Source: an uncultured Thermoanaerobaculia bacterium
GTDB taxonomy: Bacteria > Acidobacteriota > Thermoanaerobaculia > Multivoradales > Multivoraceae
Direction of reading: 5' to 3'
Assembly (NCBI GenBank): GCA_951812325.1
Contig: OX638294.1
Location: 4,192,859 to 4,256,858, forward strand
Length of the DNA stretch: 64,000 nucleotides
Both the position numbers and the translations under genes were made by a program. The notes beneath the pieces were generated by a model, which did no database searches, was not told where the DNA came from, and saw nothing but the letters and a program-made list of their open reading frames with translations. Shown piece by piece: positions 17,300 to 26,466 of this stretch. How positions within the stretch are numbered: the first letter of the stretch is position 1; each line of letters opens with the position of its first letter.

Positions 17300-18493
17300 A
17301 TGGAGCCCGTTCGTAGTGTGCCCGCGGCTGAGGACACGGGCGGCATTGGCGTCGTCGAGACGCGGCTCGAGCGTTTCGAGGAGCCGCTCGAGCTCAAGTG
17401 CGGCGACACCCTGTCCGGGTTCACCCTGGCCTGGGAGCAGTACGGGGAGTTGAACGCCGAGCGGGACAACGCCGTGCTCCTGTTCCATGCCCTGACCGGC
17501 AGCCACCACGCGGCGGGCACGAACCACGGCGTGCCGGGCCTCGGCGGCGCCTGGACCGACGAGATGGCGCTCGGCTGGTGGCACGACTTCATCGGCCCGG
17601 GACGAGCGATCGACACGGACCGCTTCTGCGTCATCTGCGTCAACTACATCGGCGGTTGCTACGGGTCGACCGGCCCGCTCTCGATCGACCCGGCGACCGG
17701 CGCCCGCTGGGGCCCGACCTTTCCGCGGGTCCGCTTCTCGGACTCGGTCCGCGCCGCGATGCGCCTCGTCGACCGGCTGGGCATCGACGTGCTGCACGCC
17801 GGGATAGGTCCTTCGACCGGCGGCATGGCGGTGCTCGACCTTGCGGTCATGTTCCCCGAACGGGTGCGCAACGTGGTGGTGGTCGCCGCCGGCATGGAGG
17901 TGACGCCGCTTCAGCGGATTCACAACTTCGAGCAGATCCAGGCGATCGCGAACGACCCGCAGTTCGACCGCGGCCACTACGAGCCGGGCGCCGAACTCGA
18001 AGGGATGAAGATCGCCCGCCAGATCAACCACAAGACGTTCGTCTCGCTGCGCACGTTGCGGCGTCGGGCGCGGAACACCGTGGCCGAGGCGTCGGGGGTG
18101 CCCTGGTACGGCGTCAACCATCCGATCGAGTCCTACATGCGACACCAGGGCCGGAAGTTCGCGGCCCGGTTCGACGCGAACTCCTACCTGCGGATCCTGG
18201 ACGCCTGGAGCCAGTTCGACCTGGCTGCCGCCGCGGGCGTCGCTTCCCTGGACCAGGCGTTCGCCCGCTGCCGCGACCAGCGCTTTCTGATCTTCTCGAT
18301 CAACTCCGATGTCTGCTACTACCCCGAGGAACAGGGCGAACTGATGGCGACGCTGGAGTCGGCCGGGGTGAGTTGCATGCGGATCATCGTTCACTCGGAC
18401 AAGGGGCACGATTCCTTCCTGCTCGAGCCGGCGCTCTACCACCCGCATCTGACCTTCCTCCTCGAGGGCCGGGGTTTCTGGCCGGCGCCGTAG
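17300..18493 (+). CDS. metX: Homoserine O-acyltransferase MetX
   Basis: A 397-residue alpha/beta-hydrolase. The oxyanion region is ALTGSHHAAG, NYIGGCYGSTGP follows, and the nucleophile Ser is in GIGPSTGGMAVLDLA. The catalytic Asp is in FSINSDVCYYPEEQ and the His in SDKGHDSFLL. The family acylates L-homoserine with acetyl-CoA (or succinyl-CoA) as the first committed step of methionine biosynthesis. The nucleophile elbow is GPSTGGM rather than the common GGSMGGM, so the acyl donor or acceptor could differ. The length matches MetX. Confidence 0.88.
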   Translation: MEPVRSVPAAEDTGGIGVVETRLERFEEPLELKCGDTLSGFTLAWEQYGELNAERDNAVLLFHALTGSHHAAGTNHGVPGLGGAWTDEMALGWWHDFIGPGRAIDTDRFCVICVNYIGGCYGSTGPLSIDPATGARWGPTFPRVRFSDSVRAAMRLVDRLGIDVLHAGIGPSTGGMAVLDLAVMFPERVRNVVVVAAGMEVTPLQRIHNFEQIQAIANDPQFDRGHYEPGAELEGMKIARQINHKTFVSLRTLRRRARNTVAEASGVPWYGVNHPIESYMRHQGRKFAARFDANSYLRILDAWSQFDLAAAAGVASLDQAFARCRDQRFLIFSINSDVCYYPEEQGELMATLESAGVSCMRIIVHSDKGHDSFLLEPALYHPHLTFLLEGRGFWPAP

Positions 18494-18620
18494 CGCTTCG
18501 CAAGGACGTGGTCGGTCTCCACGGGTCGAACCGCGGCCCCGGTCTCCGCCTGGTTGGCGGCGCCTGCCTTGTCGTGCCATGATCGGAGCCCCCAACAATC
18601 CAAGGAGAAGGAGCCCCGTC

Positions 18621-19385
18621 ATGTGGTTGCGACTGCGGCAGATCTGCCTGGTAGCGGAAGAACTCGCCCCGGTGGTGGACGATCTGGAAGCGGTGTTCGG
18701 GATCGAGGTCTGCTACAACGACCCCGGCATCATTCGCTTCGGGCTGGAGAACGCCCTGCTGCCGATCGGCAACCAACTGCTCGAAGTCGTGGCCCCGGTC
18801 GAGGAGAACACAGCCGGCGGCCGTTACCTGGAGAGGCGGGGCGGCGACGGCGGCTACATGTTCATCACCCAGTGCGACGATCACGCTCCGCGGCGGCGCC
18901 GGGTGGAGGAGCTGGGTATTCGCCTGGTCAACGACTTCGAGCGCCACGGCTTCCAGAACATGCAGCTCCATCCCAAGGACACTGGCGGCACGTTCTTCGA
19001 GATCGACTGCCAGACGAACGGCCTGGAGCCGGACGGACCATGGGAACCGGCGGGGGAGAACTGGCAGCGCTGCCGCCGGACGGACGTGATCGACGCGATC
19101 GTCGCGGGGGAGATCCAGACTCCGCGTCCGGCCGAACTCGGGGCGCGCTGGAGCGAGATCGCGGAGATCCCGCTGCACGATGTCGACGGCGTGCCGACGA
19201 TCCCGTTCGAGAACGCCGACTTGCGTTTCGTTCGGCCTACGGACGGCCGCCCTGAGGGGCTCGGCGGCATCGATCTGCGCGCGGTCGACGCGGACCGCGC
19301 CCGTTCAGCCGCGCGCGAGCGGGGCCTTCTAGGCAACGACGGCCTGATCCGAATCTGCGGTACCCGCATCCGACTCGTCGACTGA
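18621..19385 (+). CDS. VOC / glyoxalase-like domain protein
   Basis: A 254-residue protein, start at ATG 18621, preceded by a purine-rich AAGGAGAAGGAG. It opens LRLRQICLVAEELAPVVDDLEAVFG and has a second repeat near FQNMQLHPKDTGGTFFEIDC (metal-type His and Glu), as in glyoxalase-like and dioxygenase-like VOC proteins. The C-terminal third (GLGGIDLRAVDADRARSAARERG) resembles another VOC half module. The substrate is unknown. Confidence 0.75.
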   Translation: MWLRLRQICLVAEELAPVVDDLEAVFGIEVCYNDPGIIRFGLENALLPIGNQLLEVVAPVEENTAGGRYLERRGGDGGYMFITQCDDHAPRRRRVEELGIRLVNDFERHGFQNMQLHPKDTGGTFFEIDCQTNGLEPDGPWEPAGENWQRCRRTDVIDAIVAGEIQTPRPAELGARWSEIAEIPLHDVDGVPTIPFENADLRFVRPTDGRPEGLGGIDLRAVDADRARSAARERGLLGNDGLIRICGTRIRLVD

Positions 19386-19717
19386 CGATGAGAAACGGCA
19401 CGGCGTCGGGCGGCCGCGGGTTGCTCGGCCGGAGCACCTACGTCGGCGCAGAAGGGCGGGAGGTCGCGAACATCCTGAACCGTCCGAGGCCGCCCGATGC
19501 CGTGTCCCACGATCGCTTGCCGATGTGGCAATAGCTTCGATGACTCGGCGCCGACCCCTCAAATGCAGGGGGTCAAATGCAGGGGGCCAATTGCGGGTAG
19601 ACGAGGAGAGCAACCAGAGGCTAGCCTTTTGAAGGTAGGGACCCATTAACCAAGGGGCCCATTAACCAGGGGGCCCATTAACCAGGGGTTCCCCGCTTTG
19701 AAAAGGAGGACCTCCTG
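19386..19717. other. Intergenic region with tandem repeats
   Basis: 332 bp without a convincing gene between the VOC gene and a lipoprotein gene. It holds two short tandem arrays (19559-19586 and 19642-19688) and is locally less GC-rich than its surroundings. It ends in a strong ribosome-binding site, AAAAGGAGGACCTCCTG, just before ATG 19718. I see no clear promoter. Confidence 0.6.
19559..19688. repeat. Two short tandem arrays (14-bp x2 and 16-bp x3)
   Basis: TCAAATGCAGGGGG is repeated at 19559-19572 and 19573-19586, followed by a degenerate partial copy. CCCATTAACCAGGGGG (first unit with AAGGGG) is repeated at 19642-19657, 19658-19673 and 19674-19688. Both arrays lie upstream of the lipoprotein gene. 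Confidence 0.85.
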
Positions 19718-20044
19718 ATGAAGATTGCCTCGAGAAGTGCGATAGTTGCCTGCGCTTTCTTCCTGGTGCTAGTGGCCTACGGCTGTGATGGAGCTGGGCC
19801 GCAGGGCGACTGTACGACGAGCCCCGAAAGCGGTTGTTGCACCGGAGCCAGTTCGGACGGAAACTTCGAGTGGGAAAGCTGCACAAACGCAGACGGAAAC
19901 GAATTGCTCGGTTGGTGTGGCGACGAACACTCGCCGAGCGTGGGGGCCGACACCAACCCGGACACCCATGTTGAAGTGGATCCCGAAACCGGCGAGGTCA
20001 CGGTGATCTTCCCTGATGGAGGAATAGCCGTTATCTCTTGCTAG
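19718..20044 (+). CDS. Small Cys-rich lipoprotein
   Basis: A 108-residue protein. A basic N-terminus and hydrophobic core lead to a lipobox-like LVAYGC (lipidated Cys at about 23). The mature part has about six further Cys residues, including a CC pair, and many Asp/Gly/Ser. That suggests a small disulfide-linked, surface-exposed domain. The start is supported by an AGGAGG ribosome-binding site. It lies 26 bp before the giant repeat protein on the same strand, so the two are likely an operon. Family not recognised. Confidence 0.72.
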   Translation: MKIASRSAIVACAFFLVLVAYGCDGAGPQGDCTTSPESGCCTGASSDGNFEWESCTNADGNELLGWCGDEHSPSVGADTNPDTHVEVDPETGEVTVIFPDGGIAVISC

Positions 20045-20070
20045 GCTAAGATTCAGGAGGAGCGCAAGCG

Positions 20071-23000
20071 GTGCCGTTCGGAGCGAAGCCCTGTTCGATG
20101 GCGGCGGTGTTGGTGTCCTTGGCGACAACTTCGGCGATCCTGGGAGGAACCGATCTCACGGTCCGATGGGCCGTGGCACCGGGTCAGGACGGTGCAGGTA
20201 CGGTGTCGCTGTACAGACCCTGCGCCTCCTATGAGTGCGGTCTGGAGCTCCTCGGTCAGGCGCCACCACGACCATCTGAGTTCAGGGGCTCCATCGGCGC
20301 CGGAAGGGTGTTTCGTGCTCGGGCGCCTGACGGCGCGGGTTGGTGGGTGGTGGTCGAGGTCCCGGGGCGAGTGCCGATGGCGATGCTGTGGCGTCCGCCG
20401 ACGGCCGCAGGCGACCTGCCCGTGGTCGCAAGCCCGCCCGCGGGCATCTGCTCCGTTACGGTTCGCGACGAGCGGAACGAACCGCTCGCAGGCGCGACGG
20501 TTCTTCCGGGCCATGCGACAACGAATCAGGAAGGGGCCGGACCCACCCAGCGCCTGGCGCTGCTCGGGAGCTGGCGTCCGTGGTCCCCGCCCGTCAGGAC
20601 GAACTCGCGGGGTACGGCTCTTCTCGTGGCGCCAGCGGCTGCGAACGTCCCCTTCCTTGTCGGCGCCCCAGGCCGCGGCTACGCGAACGGAACCTGCGCC
20701 CCTGGCGACGCTCTGGATGTCGTTCTCGCTCGCCGAACGACGTCGACCTTCCGGATCAATAACGCGAAGGGAGAGCCGTTGCGGGCGGCTCTTGCCCGTT
20801 CCGCCGACGGCTGGCCGTTGGGAGTCGTCGATGACGAAGGGCGCCTCGCACTGACGGCGGCCGAGGTGGAGGCTGCACTGCCGACTGGCGACGGCCGCGT
20901 ACCGCTTTGGCTGGAAACGGCGGCCGGCGAACTCTTCGAGCCATTCCGGCGCTCAGGCGAGGCGATCTTCGTTCGGCCCCGGTCACGAACGCACTTCGGA
21001 ACGGTCACGCTGGCGTCCGCCGCGGTAACGTCCCGGTCTCGTCGGTCGCCGCCGTACGTCGCCCAGGAAGCCCACTACTGGCGAGAGCCGCTGTGGCAGT
21101 GGTCGATCGTGGACCAACGCGCCGCCACGCGCCTGAAGCAGTCGGTAAACGGCGAGTACGCGGCGCCTCTTCTGCCTGGCGAAGGAATCTGGTTTGCCGC
21201 GCGAGGTTACGGGTACGCGTACTGTGACGGTCCAACCCTGGACGCGGAGTACCGAGGCAGCCTGACGCCGGCCGGCGAGAACGTCTGTCCCGCTCTCCAG
21301 TTGGCGCGCTTCATCGACGGCACGGTCTCGGATCATGCGGGCAACCCGGTCTCCGGCGCCGAACTCCTGCTGGACTGGCGTCAGGAGACAACGAGCACGG
21401 TGCCGACCATCGTGCAAGGCCTCACGTTCAACTCTCCGGGCTCGGGAGCGCTGCTGTTGCTCCGCTCCGGAACCGATGGCCGCTTCTCGAGCGACAGGGT
21501 TGCCCCTTACGCACCTCCGACGGCCCGGTACCGGGACTTCGTCGGAGTGCGTGTTAGCCGGGAGGGTTACCTCCCCGTCACATGGGGCAACATCCAGCGT
21601 TTCACCAGAGATTCGGGCGGCTACGAAATCCCGTTGGACGCTGGCGTCCGAATCACTGGCCGAGTACTGAGCCGCGAATCGGGCGCGCCGATCCCGGGCG
21701 CCGAGATCGGAGTCGGACTGTTCCTTTCCCGGGGCTATCCACTGGCACTCGGCCCCTTGGAGACGGAGTATGGCCCCTACGGCATGGCCGTTCCGTTCAC
21801 TCGCGCCGTCATGGACGGAACGTTCGCGCTGAACGCCTCCACTGGCCGCTGGGATGTACTGGTTCGGGCCGGGAACCATGCGCAACATCAGGTCAGGGGA
21901 GTTGAGATCGGGGCTGCCGGGCTCAATCTCGGCGACATTCGGCTTGGTCCGGGCGCCCGGATCGAGGGCGTCGTCTTGGACGGATCCGCGAATCCGGTCG
22001 CGGCTGCTCGGATCGAAGCGGCCGGTGTGCGGATGGAGGGGGCGCTTCCCCGTCCGGGGCTGAGGGACCGCCGCTTCGACGACGCCGCGGTCTTCGAAAC
22101 CGCACCGGACGGCCGGTTCATCGTCGCCGGTCTCGACGGAGACTCCCAGGTAAACCTGCGGATCAGAGCGACCGGCTTCGCCACGAGAGTTCTGGAGAAG
22201 CGTTCGCCGGACGCAACGCCCTTCCTCGAAGTCGTTCTGGCGCCCGAGGCAGTGATCGCGGGCAGGGTGACGCTTGATGGCGAGCCGGCGCCCGAGTGGG
22301 TCCGGCTCTTCGACCGACGAAAGGCCTTCCCTCTTCGGTCCCAGAAGGCCGGAGACGACGGCACGTTCAGGTTCGGCGGCCTCGGGACGGAACGCTACGG
22401 TCTCGAGGTCAGACCAAGTCAGGCGGGCGTCGACCGTTGGCGGTCCACCGTGGCGGCGGAGGCCGGCCGCGTGGCCGAGATCGCGGTTGCGCTCGAGACC
22501 GGGCCGGCGGACCGAAAGCTGATCGGACAAGTCGTAGAGCAGGACGTTGGCCTCCCAAACGTCGAGATCCGGGTTGACGACTCCAGCGCCGTGACGGACG
22601 GACACGGAAATTACGAGATCCACGGCCTGCGACCAGGCCTGCACAGCGTCTCGGCCGACCGCGGCGTTGATCGACCGCCCCGGATCGAATCGGTCAGAAT
22701 CCGTGATCGGACTACGCGGTTGAATTTCGACTTCAGCGAGGGCCAGGTCGAGGGAACCGCCTGGTGGAGCGACGGTCTTCCGGTCGCATTCGGGAGCGTG
22801 AGGTTCTTAGGCGGTCGGCGCCGAGCCAGAGTGGAGACGGACGGAGACGGGAGGTTCCAGATAGGCCTTGATACGGGCGAGTACAACGCGTCCGTGCTCT
22901 CCCCGAGCGGCACCGCCCTGGACACCAAGCGCGTGCGCGTCAGCGACTTCGAGTCCGACATCCAGATCGTCTTCGGGAGGCAGCGGATCACGGGCACGGT

Positions 23001-23730
23001 TCTCGGGCTGACCGAGCGGGAACTGGGGCGCCTGCGACTTGAAGCGTTAAACGAACAGGACCTGCGGGCGCTTCCCGCCCGGGTCGACTCGTCGGGACGC
23101 TACGTGATCGAACGAGCGAGCAGCGGACCCTGGAAGGTCGTCGGCACCGTTGGCGGTGGAGAGCGGCGTGCTTCGCGGGAGGTGTTCGTTGAAGAGGACG
23201 ACGTTGAGGTCGATCTGCAGTTCGAGCGCCTATTCAATCTTACCGGCGTCGTGCGGCTGGACGGTGTACTCCTCGAGTCGACGCGAGTCGTGCTGGCGAG
23301 AGAGCTTGTCTGGAGCGAGATGCGACAGAGTTGGACGCGGGACGATGGCGGCTTCAGCTTCAGCGATCTTGAGCGGGGCGAGTACCGGGTCGGCGTTGGC
23401 GCCAGCATCCGTGACGTTCAGGTTCACGGCGATGACCACATGATGATCGATCTTGCCAGTGGGCAGGTTCGCGGCAGCGTTCGAGACCCGGAGACTCTCC
23501 TACCCCGGGCGGGAGCGCAGGTACTCCTGTGGCCCGCGTTGGCCACGCAGTCCGAGGCAACTCAGCTCGGGCTGATCCTGCGGATGTTCACGGACGAGAA
23601 TGGAGAGTTTGCGTTCGACCGTGTACCCGAGGGCTCCTGGACGGTGGACACTCCCGAGTATCCGGGTCCACAGTCGCCGCTGTCGGTTGCTCCAGGCGCC
23701 CTGACCACCGTGTCGCTAGTGAATCCCTGA
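20071..23730 (+). CDS. Giant secreted protein with carboxypeptidase-regulatory-like repeats
   Basis: A 1,219-residue protein starting at GTG 20071, ten bases after an AGGAGG site. An N-terminal signal peptide is likely (AAVLVSLATTSAILGG). The body is a chain of beta-sandwich modules of the carboxypeptidase D regulatory type, recognisable by recurrent GxVxxxxGxPxxGAxV turns and DGRFxxxxL strands (for example ITGRVLSRESGAPIPGAE, IEGVVLDGSANPVAAARI, VRGSVRDPETLLPRAGAQ). No peptidase or other catalytic domain is visible. It is predicted to be extracellular or periplasmic, perhaps a surface or adhesion scaffold. Its 3' end overlaps the opposing gene by 15 bp. Confidence 0.8.
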   Translation: MPFGAKPCSMAAVLVSLATTSAILGGTDLTVRWAVAPGQDGAGTVSLYRPCASYECGLELLGQAPPRPSEFRGSIGAGRVFRARAPDGAGWWVVVEVPGRVPMAMLWRPPTAAGDLPVVASPPAGICSVTVRDERNEPLAGATVLPGHATTNQEGAGPTQRLALLGSWRPWSPPVRTNSRGTALLVAPAAANVPFLVGAPGRGYANGTCAPGDALDVVLARRTTSTFRINNAKGEPLRAALARSADGWPLGVVDDEGRLALTAAEVEAALPTGDGRVPLWLETAAGELFEPFRRSGEAIFVRPRSRTHFGTVTLASAAVTSRSRRSPPYVAQEAHYWREPLWQWSIVDQRAATRLKQSVNGEYAAPLLPGEGIWFAARGYGYAYCDGPTLDAEYRGSLTPAGENVCPALQLARFIDGTVSDHAGNPVSGAELLLDWRQETTSTVPTIVQGLTFNSPGSGALLLLRSGTDGRFSSDRVAPYAPPTARYRDFVGVRVSREGYLPVTWGNIQRFTRDSGGYEIPLDAGVRITGRVLSRESGAPIPGAEIGVGLFLSRGYPLALGPLETEYGPYGMAVPFTRAVMDGTFALNASTGRWDVLVRAGNHAQHQVRGVEIGAAGLNLGDIRLGPGARIEGVVLDGSANPVAAARIEAAGVRMEGALPRPGLRDRRFDDAAVFETAPDGRFIVAGLDGDSQVNLRIRATGFATRVLEKRSPDATPFLEVVLAPEAVIAGRVTLDGEPAPEWVRLFDRRKAFPLRSQKAGDDGTFRFGGLGTERYGLEVRPSQAGVDRWRSTVAAEAGRVAEIAVALETGPADRKLIGQVVEQDVGLPNVEIRVDDSSAVTDGHGNYEIHGLRPGLHSVSADRGVDRPPRIESVRIRDRTTRLNFDFSEGQVEGTAWWSDGLPVAFGSVRFLGGRRRARVETDGDGRFQIGLDTGEYNASVLSPSGTALDTKRVRVSDFESDIQIVFGRQRITGTVLGLTERELGRLRLEALNEQDLRALPARVDSSGRYVIERASSGPWKVVGTVGGGERRASREVFVEEDDVEVDLQFERLFNLTGVVRLDGVLLESTRVVLARELVWSEMRQSWTRDDGGFSFSDLERGEYRVGVGASIRDVQVHGDDHMMIDLASGQVRGSVRDPETLLPRAGAQVLLWPALATQSEATQLGLILRMFTDENGEFAFDRVPEGSWTVDTPEYPGPQSPLSVAPGALTTVSLVNP

Positions 23731-25020
23731 GTTCGAGACGCCGGCTTCGGCGCCGGCGTCTCTCTTCCCCCGTTCCCCGAACGGCGGGTCCTCGATCCCG
23801 GCGTCACCGGTGCCGTTCGAGCCATCCAGGAAACCGGACTTCCGCCGGCTGCCGTCCCAACGGATATCGGGGAGTAGCACCTCTCGCCTGGCCGCGATCC
23901 GGTCGTGGTGCGGCAGGAGGTCCTCGAGCATCGCCCGAAGTTCCGATTCCATGTCGCGGGTCGGCTGGTAGCCCAGGGCCAGCAGATGGTCGTGGTCCGG
24001 GTTGTAGTGGTGCTCTTCCATTTCCTTGCGCGGGTTCTCGATGCGCCGGATGCGAGGATCGAGACCCATCTCGGAGGCAACCGTGGCGACCTTGGCAGCG
24101 AGCTCCGAGATCGTGTAGGTCTCCTCGAACTGGTTGAAGACCCGGTAATCGCCCGCCTGGGGCGGGTTGTCGACGGCCAGGGCCAGGCACTGCATCGAGT
24201 CGCAGATGGGCAGGAAGCCGCGGCGCTGGTTGCCGAGGCCGAACAGGGTCAGGGGCTCGCCGATCACGGACTGGCAGCTGAAGCGGTTGAGTGCGGTGCC
24301 GAAGGCCTGGTCGAAGTCCAGCCGGGTGTGGAGCGCGGGGTCGGCCGGATGGTCGGCGGCGTTGCCGAAGAAGCGCGTGCCGTAGACGACGCCCTGCATC
24401 ACGTCAGTGGCCCTGAGCCCGAAGATGCGACAGGCGAACATCACGTTGTTGCTGTCGTGGACCTTGCTCCAGTGGTACCACGAGCCGGCCTGGCGGGGGA
24501 AGGGCAGGCGGTCGCGGCGGCCGCGGTACTCGACCTCGAAGAAGCCTTCCGGGATGTCCAGGTTCGGTGTGCCGTACTCGCCCATCGTGCCGAGCTTGAC
24601 CAGGTGTGACTCGGGCGCCAGGTCGCGCATCGCGTAGAGCACGTTCATCGTGCCCTCGATGTTGTTGCGCTGCACCCAGATCGCGTGGTCCGCGTCGATC
24701 ATCGAGTACGGCGCCGAGGGGCATTCGCCCAGGTGGACGATCGCTTCCGGCCGGACTTCCTCGAACAGCCGGTACACGACGTCCTTGTCGGTCAGGTCGC
24801 CCTGAACCAGGTGCAAACGGGCCCCGTAGACGGATTCGAAGGTGTCCAGACGCTCCTTGATGGAGGCGACCGGAAGGGCCGAGCGGCCGCCCATCTCGGC
24901 GACCCACTCGCGGCGGAACCCGGAGTCGATACCGGAAACCTCATGGCCGCGGGCAGTCAGGTACTGCGCCAGCGGCCAGCCGAGATAGCCGTCGATTCCG
25001 GCAATGAGAACGCGCGTGAT
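23716..25020 (-). CDS. sqdB: UDP-sulfoquinovose synthase-like epimerase (SqdB/Agl3 type)
   Basis: An extended SDR that reads VLIAGIDGYLGWPLAQYL (NAD-binding Gly motif), then GECPSAPYSMID, VKLGTMGEYGTPN and YHWSKVHDSNN (catalytic Tyr/Lys), and DVMQGVVYGTRF. These motifs are those of UDP-sulfoquinovose synthase, which makes UDP-sulfoquinovose from UDP-glucose and sulfite for sulfolipids or glycans. The domain begins at ATC 25018-25020 (ITRVLIAGIDGYLGW). No ATG, GTG or TTG lies in frame between this and the upstream stop at 25051-25053. The first in-frame ATG is 24894, which would remove the NAD-binding motif. A 40-residue hydrophilic tail follows the domain. Start codon uncertain. Confidence 0.8.
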   Translation of the reverse strand: MTRVLIAGIDGYLGWPLAQYLTARGHEVSGIDSGFRREWVAEMGGRSALPVASIKERLDTFESVYGARLHLVQGDLTDKDVVYRLFEEVRPEAIVHLGECPSAPYSMIDADHAIWVQRNNIEGTMNVLYAMRDLAPESHLVKLGTMGEYGTPNLDIPEGFFEVEYRGRRDRLPFPRQAGSWYHWSKVHDSNNVMFACRIFGLRATDVMQGVVYGTRFFGNAADHPADPALHTRLDFDQAFGTALNRFSCQSVIGEPLTLFGLGNQRRGFLPICDSMQCLALAVDNPPQAGDYRVFNQFEETYTISELAAKVATVASEMGLDPRIRRIENPRKEMEEHHYNPDHDHLLALGYQPTRDMESELRAMLEDLLPHHDRIAARREVLLPDIRWDGSRRKSGFLDGSNGTGDAGIEDPPFGERGKRDAGAEAGVSNSGIH

Positions 25021-25401
25021 GTCACCCCTTTGCTGATTGCAGCGCGGGGATCAGACCGCGCTCCCTGAGTGCGTAGCGGGAAGAACCTAGTAGAGAACGA
25101 GGAAGTTCAGTCCAGCGAGCAGTCTATCAGCGGGCCGCGGCGAGAGTCGGAGAGACCGTTGATGCGGCGAGAGCGTGGATGCGGCGAGCAGACCGGCGCT
25201 GCGCGGGCGGACCTCTGGTCCGCTGACACCGAAGTCGGCGAGAAGCCCGCAACGATGAGGAGCGAGCTGGACTCACCGGTCGACAACTTGACCGGGGCGT
25301 CTCCAGAACCGTCTCCGGGGCTTTCATCTTGCGGCGGCGAATCGGCCGGTGCTAGCTTCCGTCCGCATGCTCTGGTCCGGCACGACACGACGAGCTTGCC
25401 G
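25021..25401. other. Intergenic region between divergent genes
   Basis: About 380 bp between sqdB (minus) and the glycosyltransferase (plus). It holds a GCGGACC-TCT-GGTCCGC hairpin at 25207-25223 and a TTGACC-like -35 at 25288-25293 with no good -10. It should contain the promoters for both directions, but I cannot place them firmly. Confidence 0.5.
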
Positions 25402-26466
25402 ATGAAGATTCTGTACGGCGTTCAGGGCACGGGCCACGGTCACCTGGTGCGGTCGGCGGCGATGGTGGCCGGTCTGCGCGGCCGAGGGCACGACGTTCAC
25501 TGCCTGCTCACCGGGCGATCCTCCGCGGCCTTCGCGGACCCCGAGATCCGTGCCAGCCACACGCTGCTCGAGGGGTTTACCGGTCAGGCGACCGGCGGGC
25601 GGGTGCGGATGCTCCAAACCCTTGGGCAGTTGCGCGTGGCCCGTTTCCTGCGCGATGTTCGCAGCTTCGATGCATCCGGCTTCGACCTCGTGCTGACCGA
25701 CTACGAGCCGGTCTCCGCCTGGATCGCTCGTCGCTGCGGGCGGCCCAGTATCGGTGTTGGTCACCTCTACGCATTCCACAGGCGCCTTCGACTGCCGGGC
25801 CGGACCGGGCCGGCGCGGTGGGCGCTGCGGCTGTTCGCCCCCGTCTACACTCCGGTCCGGACCGCGGTCGGCCTGCACTGGCATCGATTCGGCGGCGCGA
25901 ATCTGCCGCCCACGATCAGTCCCGACCTGCTGTCGGCGGCCGAGGCCGGCCGGCCGCCGGACGCCGGCGAGCGGTTCCTCGTCTACCTGCCCGCGGAGAG
26001 CGAGCAGAGCATCACGGCGCTGCTGGGGCAGTTGCCGGATCGCCGGTTCGTCGTCTACCGGCCCGTGCCCGAGCCGGTCGAACGCGGCAACATCTCGATC
26101 CGCCCCTACGACCGCGCGGCGTTCGTGGCCGACCTGGTCGCCTGCTCGGGTGTCATCACGAACGCGGGCTTCTCGCTGATCAGCGAGGCGCTGCACCTGG
26201 GGCGCCGGCTGCTCGTGCAGCCCATTCGTCGCCATCCGGAGCAGTTCCTGAACGGCCGGGCGCTCGAGGCGCTTGGCCTCGGCGTCGTCGTCGAGCGGCT
26301 GACCGCGGACGCTGTCGAGTCCTGGGCCTGTACTCCGGAGCCGGCGCCCATGAACTACCCTGACGTGACGGGCCGCCTGATCGACTGGATCGATGAAGGG
26401 GCCGCGCGTCCGGTCGACGACCTGGCGACCGAAGTATGGCGAGACGTCTCCTGGCAGCCGACATGA
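25402..26466 (+). CDS. Glycosyltransferase, GT-B (MJ1255/GT28-like)
   Basis: A 354-residue protein, start at ATG 25402. It begins MKILYGVQGTGHGHLVRSAAM, the GxGHxxR acceptor-side loop of MurG/UGT-type glycosyltransferases. The second half has CSGVITNAGFSLISEALHLGRRLLVQPIRRHPEQ, equivalent to the UDP-sugar-binding motif with the HPEQ segment. It probably adds a sugar from a nucleotide donor to a lipid or glycan acceptor. It overlaps the next gene by 4 bp (ATGA). It faces sqdB, so a sulfoquinovosyl or related transfer is a reasonable inference. Confidence 0.82.
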   Translation: MKILYGVQGTGHGHLVRSAAMVAGLRGRGHDVHCLLTGRSSAAFADPEIRASHTLLEGFTGQATGGRVRMLQTLGQLRVARFLRDVRSFDASGFDLVLTDYEPVSAWIARRCGRPSIGVGHLYAFHRRLRLPGRTGPARWALRLFAPVYTPVRTAVGLHWHRFGGANLPPTISPDLLSAAEAGRPPDAGERFLVYLPAESEQSITALLGQLPDRRFVVYRPVPEPVERGNISIRPYDRAAFVADLVACSGVITNAGFSLISEALHLGRRLLVQPIRRHPEQFLNGRALEALGLGVVVERLTADAVESWACTPEPAPMNYPDVTGRLIDWIDEGAARPVDDLATEVWRDVSWQPT

